Assembly (NCBI GenBank): GCA_002470515.1
Contig: DKML01000006.1
Location: forward strand, 1 to 64,000
Source: Proteobacteria bacterium UBA7415
GTDB taxonomy: Bacteria; Pseudomonadota; Gammaproteobacteria; Arenicellales; Arenicellaceae
Direction of reading: 5' to 3'
DNA: 64,000 nt
The position numbers and the translations under genes were made by a program. How positions within the stretch are numbered: position 1 is the stretch's first letter; every line of letters begins with the position of its first letter. Shown piece after piece: positions 58,478-64,000 of this stretch. The notes under the pieces are model-generated. The model was not told where the DNA came from. It made no database searches and worked only from the letters and a program-made list of their open reading frames with translations.

Positions 58478-59974
58478 TTGCATAATCGGACCCCATTTCT
58501 AGTTATTATTGCTGGCCTCTTAGTGCTTGGATTTTCGAACGTATATTACCGACATGTGGAAGTTGGTATTCCTCTGACGCCAGGCGAGAGAGTTGATGTC
58601 TGGCAAATTGAAGCGGAAATCTCGTTTGATGGAAACGGCGGCCCAGCAACTGCTTCTTTGGCTCTTCCTCGCAGCGGTCAATTCGAATTAATCGAGGAAT
58701 TTACGGCATCACCGGCATTTGGCGTCAATGTGATTCGAGACGATACGCATGCTGAAGCCCTTTGGAGTAAACGTGAAGTCGCTGGACCTCAAACGCTTTA
58801 TTATCAAGCCGCTTTCACCGAAAAGACGAGCGTTGATTCCGGCGCTACTCCAACGCGACCGGAGGCTCGAGAACCGCTTCCCGAGCCCTACGAAAGTTCT
58901 GCCCAAGCCATTCTAAAAGGCGCATACGAACGTTCTGGGAATCAGCGATCTTTAGTTGCCCAAATCCTTCTGACACTCAGCTCAGAAGATCAAAATGCGG
59001 CTTTATTACTGTCAGAGTTTTCGCGCACTGAGGCATTTATCTATCTAATGGATATCGCCAAAGTTTCGTCTAAAATGGCGCGCGGCTTATTATTAGAAGA
59101 TGGTCGTCGCAACCAGCGACTTGTCCCGCTCGTAAAAGTTTATGTAGACGGCAAGTGGGATCTTAAAAATATCGAATCGGGCGAACTGGACGCTGATAAA
59201 CCCATTTTGGTTTGGCTTGAAGACAGACCTTCATTGCTCGACGTAACGGGGGGTGAAAATTCTAGAATTCGGTTTTCTATTGGCAAACGCACGAGTAGCG
59301 CCCTAACCCAAGCCAATCGCTCAGGCGTGGGCGAGAAATGGGACTTTGGCCTTTACCATTTACCCATTACTGAGCAGAACCTGTTCAAAGGAATTCTACT
59401 CATTCCCATTGGTGCGCTTGTCGTTGTGTTTATGCGTATTATCGTTGGGCTACGAACTAGCGGCACATTTATGCCGATTCTAATTGCCACATCGTTTATA
59501 CAGACTGAACTGCTAAATGGCTTAATCGGCTTTATTTCAATAGTCTCTATAGGTCTAGCAATACGTTCCTATTTGTCGAAGCTTAACCTGCTCCTGGTAG
59601 CGCGAATATCGGCGGGGGTGATGGTGGTCATTGGATTAATTGTCTTACTCACAATGATCGCTTTCCAGCTAGGCATCAGCGACACCCTTAAGATCACATT
59701 TTTCCCCATGATTATTATGGCTTGGACGATCGAGAGAATGTCTATCCTTTGGGAAGAAGAAGGAAGCAAAGAAGTGTTTGTACAGGGCTTCGGAAGCCTC
59801 TTTGTCGCAGTACTCGCTTACCTGTGTATGGATAATGATTTTATCCGGCACTGGGCTTTTAACTTCCTCGGCGTTCATGCATTTATTATGGCGGGCGTTT
59901 TAGCCATGGGCCAATATACTGGATATCGGCTATCCGAATTAAAGCGTTTTCGTCCACTAGCGGATCAGCATTAG
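58478..59974 (+). CDS. Inactive transglutaminase domain fused to a 7TM region
   Basis: 498 residues from TTG 58478, preceded by AAGG. N-terminal signal/anchor (FLVIIAGLLVLGFSNVYY), a periplasmic transglutaminase-like domain up to about residue 300, and seven helices in the last 190 residues (LIPIGALVVVFMRIIVGLRTSG, then PILIATSFIQTELLNGL and so on). The Cys-His-Asp of active transglutaminases is not evident, as is typical of this family. The partner ligase starts right after its stop. Confidence 0.88.
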   Translation: MHNRTPFLVIIAGLLVLGFSNVYYRHVEVGIPLTPGERVDVWQIEAEISFDGNGGPATASLALPRSGQFELIEEFTASPAFGVNVIRDDTHAEALWSKREVAGPQTLYYQAAFTEKTSVDSGATPTRPEAREPLPEPYESSAQAILKGAYERSGNQRSLVAQILLTLSSEDQNAALLLSEFSRTEAFIYLMDIAKVSSKMARGLLLEDGRRNQRLVPLVKVYVDGKWDLKNIESGELDADKPILVWLEDRPSLLDVTGGENSRIRFSIGKRTSSALTQANRSGVGEKWDFGLYHLPITEQNLFKGILLIPIGALVVVFMRIIVGLRTSGTFMPILIATSFIQTELLNGLIGFISIVSIGLAIRSYLSKLNLLLVARISAGVMVVIGLIVLLTMIAFQLGISDTLKITFFPMIIMAWTIERMSILWEEEGSKEVFVQGFGSLFVAVLAYLCMDNDFIRHWAFNFLGVHAFIMAGVLAMGQYTGYRLSELKRFRPLADQH

Positions 59975-59975
59975 C

Positions 59976-60989
59976 GTGCAAGTACCAAAAATGTCGATGA
60001 AAAACATACGTCTGTCTATCAAATCAGCGATTGAGCAATCTCTAAATTACGCTGACCCCAGGCTTTTGCACTCTCGTGGGATAATGGGAATGAATCAGCG
60101 TAATGTTGCCTATGTGGCTCGCTATAATGATCGCCGATGTTACCCCAACGTTGACAATAAGCTAAAAACCAAAGAACTTGCGTTAGAAGACGGGATCGCG
60201 GTTCCCGCTCTGATAGACACAGTCATTTATCAACACGACGTGAACTTTGTTTTTGAGACCTTAGACAAACACCCGAGCTTTTGCATAAAGCCTGCTAACG
60301 GTAGTGGTGGTAAGGGAATCTTAGTCATCGTTGATACCGATCAAGATGGTTACCGCAAAGCGAGCGGCGAGCATGTTTCCAAAGACTATGTCATTAGGCA
60401 TTTATCTAACACATTAGCAGGGCTTTTTAGCTTAGGTGGCGTTACCGACTTTGCCATTATCGAAGAATTGATTGAATTTGACCCAATTTTTGAGGGGCTT
60501 AGTCACGAGGGCGTTCCTGATATTCGTATCATTGTGTTCAAGGGCTACCCAGTCATGGCCATGGCGCGTTTGGCGACACATGCGAGTGATGGCAAGGCGA
60601 ATCTGCATCAAGGGGCTGTCGGCGTAGGTATCGACATTAAAACAGGCTTTGCTTGCGCAGCTGTCCAACACAACCAACCCATCACCCATCACCCTGATAC
60701 TCAAAGGTCATTAGAGAACTTAAGTATCGGAGGCTGGCCTGACTTGCTGAAGCTCGCATCAAGCTGTTACGAAATGTCTGGACTGGGGTATTTAGGCGTA
60801 GATCTAGTCCTAGATAAAAACCGAGGACCGCTAGTTCTTGAACTAAACGCACGTCCCGGGCTATCAATTCAAATTGCAAACAAGCGTGGTCTACTCCCTC
60901 GCCTACAACAGATAGAGAGTTTGCAACACCGCAGACCCAGAACTGTCGAAGAACGAATTAACTACGTTTTAAACGAATTTAACGACTGA
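59976..60989 (+). CDS. Alpha-L-glutamate ligase-like ATP-grasp protein (RimK-related)
   Basis: 337 residues from GTG 59976 (one base after the previous stop; ATG 59991 and 59997 are alternatives). ATP-grasp features: FCIKPANGSGGKGILVI, DFAIIEELIEFDP, the metal-binding GYLGVDLVLDKNRGPLVLELNARPGLSIQIAN (read in two parts). Predicted to ligate an amino acid, likely glutamate, to a peptide or protein C-terminus. Substrate unknown. Third gene of the cassette. Confidence 0.9.
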   Translation: MQVPKMSMKNIRLSIKSAIEQSLNYADPRLLHSRGIMGMNQRNVAYVARYNDRRCYPNVDNKLKTKELALEDGIAVPALIDTVIYQHDVNFVFETLDKHPSFCIKPANGSGGKGILVIVDTDQDGYRKASGEHVSKDYVIRHLSNTLAGLFSLGGVTDFAIIEELIEFDPIFEGLSHEGVPDIRIIVFKGYPVMAMARLATHASDGKANLHQGAVGVGIDIKTGFACAAVQHNQPITHHPDTQRSLENLSIGGWPDLLKLASSCYEMSGLGYLGVDLVLDKNRGPLVLELNARPGLSIQIANKRGLLPRLQQIESLQHRRPRTVEERINYVLNEFND

Positions 60990-61047
60990 GCATTTAATAC
61001 ACTGCGTAAACTTTTCCACAGGCCATACCAGAAGTTATTTCAGGCCG

Positions 61048-62292
61048 TTAGCTTAAGCGTTTTATCAGTGGGCCTATGGTCAATCCCTGAACGACGATCG
61101 AAAACACAACGATCACATAGGTTAAGAATAGAATCAGATCCCTATATTCACCGCTCGGTAAACTGAGCGCCAGTGCAACAGATATCCCACCGCGCAAACC
61201 ACCCCAGGTTAGAATTTTGACTAAATGCGGTGCTAATTTACGGGTAGTAACCCAATCAATCAACCTGATCGGCAAGCCAACACTAAAGAAGCGTATCGCG
61301 ATTACTATCACGATCAGAAACAAACTGGCTAAGAACCACTGGCCTTCGAACGGAATTATTAACACTTCCAATCCGATCAGTGCAAACAAGACAACGTTTA
61401 ATATTTCGTCTACAAGCTCCCAAAATTCATTGAGACTTCGGCGTGTTTGATCCGACAACACTTCAGACCGCAGCACTTGGCCTGTAATCAACCCTGCGAC
61501 AACAATAGCGATTGGGCCCGATGTATGCAGCGCAACGGCCAAGGAATACCCGCCCATCACAATAGCAAGCGACAGCAGAACCTCAACTTTGTAGTTATCG
61601 ATTGACCGCATTAAGTAATACCCGAGCAGTCCTAAGGCGGTGCCAAGCAACAGTCCGCCAACAGCTTCCTCCACAAACAAAATGGCTACGTGGCTAGGAG
61701 TAATGCTTTCAGGTTGCTGTAAAAGAATGAGCAAAACCATAAAAACAACGACACCAACGCCATCGTTAAATAAGGACTCGCCGGCGATGGTGGTTTCCAA
61801 TTCTTTGCTTACACCCAAACGCTTTACCGTTGCCATAACAGCGATTGGGTCTGTAGGGGAAATCAAAGCACCAAACAAAAGGCAGTACAAATAGGGTAAG
61901 TGATAACTTAATGCTGCTAGAAGATAATAAGCCGCAGTGCCAACCAAAAAGGTCGACATAACCACACCAACGGTTGCCAAGCTAAGAATCACCCACCCCT
62001 GTTTCTTCAAGTCAGTGAGGTTAACGTGCAGCGCTCCCGCAAATAGGAGAAAACTCAGCATGCCATGCAGCAAGGTCTGATTGAAGTCTATTTCTCCCAG
62101 CATGGACGTTGCCTGGTTCTGGACATCTGCCCAGCCCAAGAGCCCAGCCACATAAACCAAAACGGACGCAATCAAGGCCACCATCATCACGCCTATCGTC
62201 GTCGGTAGGCCTATAAAACGATGATTAATATAGGCAAACAAAGCCGATATCGTAATGAGTACTGCCGATAAATCGATAACACTAGACATCAT
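61048..62292 (-). CDS. Na+/H+ antiporter, CPA1 (NhaP-like) family
   Basis: 414 residues with about 12 helices. Conserved segments: GALISPTDPIAVMA, AGESLFNDGVGVVVFMVLLILL with the ND pair of the ion site, and LTWGGLRGGISVALALSLP. The N-terminal LLHGMLSFLLFAGALHVN also fits. Exports sodium or another cation for protons, as expected in a saline habitat. Convergent with the ligase gene. Confidence 0.94.
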   Translation of the reverse strand: MMSSVIDLSAVLITISALFAYINHRFIGLPTTIGVMMVALIASVLVYVAGLLGWADVQNQATSMLGEIDFNQTLLHGMLSFLLFAGALHVNLTDLKKQGWVILSLATVGVVMSTFLVGTAAYYLLAALSYHLPYLYCLLFGALISPTDPIAVMATVKRLGVSKELETTIAGESLFNDGVGVVVFMVLLILLQQPESITPSHVAILFVEEAVGGLLLGTALGLLGYYLMRSIDNYKVEVLLSLAIVMGGYSLAVALHTSGPIAIVVAGLITGQVLRSEVLSDQTRRSLNEFWELVDEILNVVLFALIGLEVLIIPFEGQWFLASLFLIVIVIAIRFFSVGLPIRLIDWVTTRKLAPHLVKILTWGGLRGGISVALALSLPSGEYRDLILFLTYVIVVFSIVVQGLTIGPLIKRLS

Positions 62293-62434
62293 AATATTCT
62301 CTCTGAGATAGCAACGATTGAACAGTCTAGCAGTTTAATCAGATTGCAATCGACTGACACATCTAAGCCAACGGCAAAGTTAAGGGCAATGCTATGGGTA
62401 ATACGTTACGTTATAAACTGGGGATTGGATAACG

Positions 62435-62911
62435 CTACAGATGCTTCTTGACCTTCTTGGCAATGCTCTCTGGAGTCTCTGCGGAACCAAATCGAGCAAC
62501 AACATCACCTTCTCTGTTGACTAAGAACTTAGTGAAGTTCCACTTAATGGCTTCTGAGCCTAGCAACCCCTTCGCTTCTTTCTTTAGGTATTTAAATAGC
62601 GGGTGCGTGTCTGCGCCATTAACGTCAACTTTAGAGAACATTGGAAATGAGACACCATAATTCAATTGGCAAAACTCCTCGATATCTCCATCTGAACCGG
62701 GGTCTTGACTACCAAACTGGTTACACGGAAAACCGAGCACCACAAGACCATCGTCCTTAAGCTCTTCATAAAGAGTTTCGAGCCCTTTAAACTGGGGCGT
62801 AAAGCCACACTTACTAGCGGTGTTAACGATCAATATTACTTTGTCTTTAAATGTTTCTAAGCTGAGCTCTTGGCCACGAATGTCTGTGGCCGAAAAATTG
62901 TAAACTGACAT
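62435..62911 (-). CDS. Glutathione peroxidase family protein
   Basis: 158 residues, thioredoxin fold. Active Cys (not Sec) in LIVNTASKCGFTPQFKGLETLYEEL, Gln in FPCNQFGSQDPG, and Trp in KWNFTKFLVNREGDVVARF complete the triad. Reduces hydroperoxides, using thioredoxin or glutathione. Stands alone between the antiporter and the sulfotransferase. Confidence 0.95.
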   Translation of the reverse strand: MSVYNFSATDIRGQELSLETFKDKVILIVNTASKCGFTPQFKGLETLYEELKDDGLVVLGFPCNQFGSQDPGSDGDIEEFCQLNYGVSFPMFSKVDVNGADTHPLFKYLKKEAKGLLGSEAIKWNFTKFLVNREGDVVARFGSAETPESIAKKVKKHL

Positions 62912-63122
62912 AAAGTCTCCAATGAATATTTAAAATCTTATAAGCAAGTAGCGAACCACCAAAATGGAACGTTTACTGGATAGTCAAAACGACCTGTCCC
63001 TTACAAGATAAAGTCATCAATTGATGTCGATCTTTGCAATAACAGACGGTCATTGTAAATGAGGCATTATCCTGCGATTTCAACCAAAGAGGTAGATTAC
63101 AAAACTCGCAGAACGAATAATG

Positions 63123-64000
63123 CTACTTGAAACTTCTTTTCTCGCGTCGGCCAAACATTTGATAGTGACGAACTGCTTCAGCTTGACTCGCAATACCTGC
63201 GACCGATAGGTCTGGATTCAATTCAACATAACGCTGCCAATCAAAACCAGCCGGAGCAATCAGATTATACGCACGCTGGTAATCATCAAGAGGGCTAAAT
63301 TCCAGATAATGTCTAATAGCAGAACGCTCGTTATACACCAACGGGTCTGCCTCAACGTCTGGATTCATCTCAATATATAATTGCCAATCAAAACCTTCTG
63401 GCAACATTGCTATTGCCCCGAAACGAGTCGTCTTAGGAATCGCTTTAGACGAATAAGCAAAGTGCTCAAAATCTTTTCTATAAATATCACTAACAAGTTC
63501 TCGAACGTTCGAGTCCGCGAAGAAAGATTCCGGCCTTGGCGCAAACACCATATCGTCTATTTCTTGCGTCGACAAGGTAGCCGCGCCTTCAATATGGGTT
63601 TCAGAATACAGCAAGGAGTTACGCTTTGGTTTATGGTTATGGAGGTGTGTAACCAAGGCATATGCATCAGCCTTCTCCGCAAACACTTTTCGATAGAACT
63701 TAGGTAAAAATTGGCCTATCTGGCTCACGTCATAACAATGCCTAATTGGATACTCGTCGCTGCGCAAACGACGCAACCAGCGATATCTAAGGTTGTGCTG
63801 CGTGATCAGCTGAACTTCTGAATTAATGTACGACTGGCTCTGAAAATGAGTATCTCTTTGCCCGTCGGGTACTTGGTGCAGCAGTGTAAGAAAATCTAAG
63901 AATGTATTTGGCTGAGCGCCTCCCAGCATTTCGCTAACACCCTCTGAGCGTTGGTACACATACTGATCTAGAAACGCACTAACAATTCGTGAAAAGGGAT
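63123..64000 (-). CDS. Sulfotransferase family protein with C-terminal NPD repeats (partial)
   Basis: The frame is open to the right edge, so the 5' part is missing; at least 292 residues are visible. The first visible residues read NPFSRIVSAFLDQY-like (PFSRIVSAFLDQYVYQRSEG), the 3'-PAPS-binding signature of Sulfotransfer_2. THFQSQSYIN follows as in that family. The C-terminus carries two copies of a repeat, FDWQLYIEMNPDVEAD and FDWQRYVELNPDLSVAG, each ending in a HYLEF/HYQMFG segment. Such NPD repeats are common in polysaccharide-synthesis proteins. Predicted to sulfate a surface glycan. The 5' end lies beyond the window. Confidence 0.85.
   Translation of the reverse strand, partial: PFSRIVSAFLDQYVYQRSEGVSEMLGGAQPNTFLDFLTLLHQVPDGQRDTHFQSQSYINSEVQLITQHNLRYRWLRRLRSDEYPIRHCYDVSQIGQFLPKFYRKVFAEKADAYALVTHLHNHKPKRNSLLYSETHIEGAATLSTQEIDDMVFAPRPESFFADSNVRELVSDIYRKDFEHFAYSSKAIPKTTRFGAIAMLPEGFDWQLYIEMNPDVEADPLVYNERSAIRHYLEFSPLDDYQRAYNLIAPAGFDWQRYVELNPDLSVAGIASQAEAVRHYQMFGRREKRSFK

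Overview
The window is chromosomal DNA of a free-living, aerobic gammaproteobacterium. The start of a 16S rRNA gene, the gene order around argC-erpA-tyrS and around pil-ispH-lspA-ileS-ribF-murJ-rpsT-proB-obg, FabA/FabB, CmoA/CmoB, the Tus sulfur relay, Coq7 and CtaA all point that way. A sulfotransferase and a Na+/H+ antiporter would suit a marine habitat, but that is inference. I saw no transposase, integrase, CRISPR array or tRNA gene.

Layout. (1) 1-2650: the 5' end of a 16S gene (minus strand), its leader with boxA/boxB, three tandem rRNA-type promoters, then two decayed genes, manC and gmd, of GDP-mannose/GDP-fucose synthesis. (2) 2689-11342: tyrS, an M23 peptidase, anmK, erpA, bactofilin, a coiled-coil membrane protein, argC, rpsI-rplM. 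(3) 11343-12457: three decaying copies of a repeat and a candidate small RNA with an anti-Shine-Dalgarno loop. (4) 12458-21190: coq7, ctaA, fabA-fabB, an AEC transporter, cmoA-cmoB, a small exported Cys protein and a long dCTP deaminase. (5) 21317-26897: a PurU-like gene lacking its catalytic residues, a tandem glycine riboswitch, and gcvT-gcvP without gcvH. (6) 26975-32610: a transglycosylase lipoprotein, an AlgZ/AlgR-type two-component pair and minor pilins pilV-W-X-E without pilY1. (7) 32985-46256: ispH, lspA, ileS, ribF, DUF2203, murJ, an acyltransferase with an in-frame tandem repeat, a divergent DUF2959 pair, rpsT, proB, obg. (8) 46358-50334: complete tusDCBE, ycgL, a tusA-like gene and bepA. 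(9) 50413-57491: an alpha/beta hydrolase, a long GAPDH, etfBA, a GntR regulator and ETF-ubiquinone oxidoreductase. (10) 57704-60989: a three-gene cassette of a lipoprotein protease, an inactive transglutaminase with a 7TM region and an ATP-grasp ligase. (11) 61048-64000: antiporter, glutathione peroxidase and a partial sulfotransferase.

How it fits together. Much of the content is housekeeping: translation, membrane lipid and ubiquinone synthesis, peptidoglycan handling, tRNA wobble modification (cmo5U by CmoA/B, s2U by Tus), electron transfer from flavin dehydrogenases to ubiquinone (EtfAB, ETF-QO), and riboswitch-controlled glycine breakdown. The parts that best repay a second look are the candidate small RNA at 12082-12199, the PurU-like pseudoenzyme beside the glycine riboswitch, the rimK-related peptide-ligase cassette, the reduced pilus cluster wired to AlgZR, and the gmd/manC fossils. 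Function calls rest on reading motifs by eye; no database search was run.
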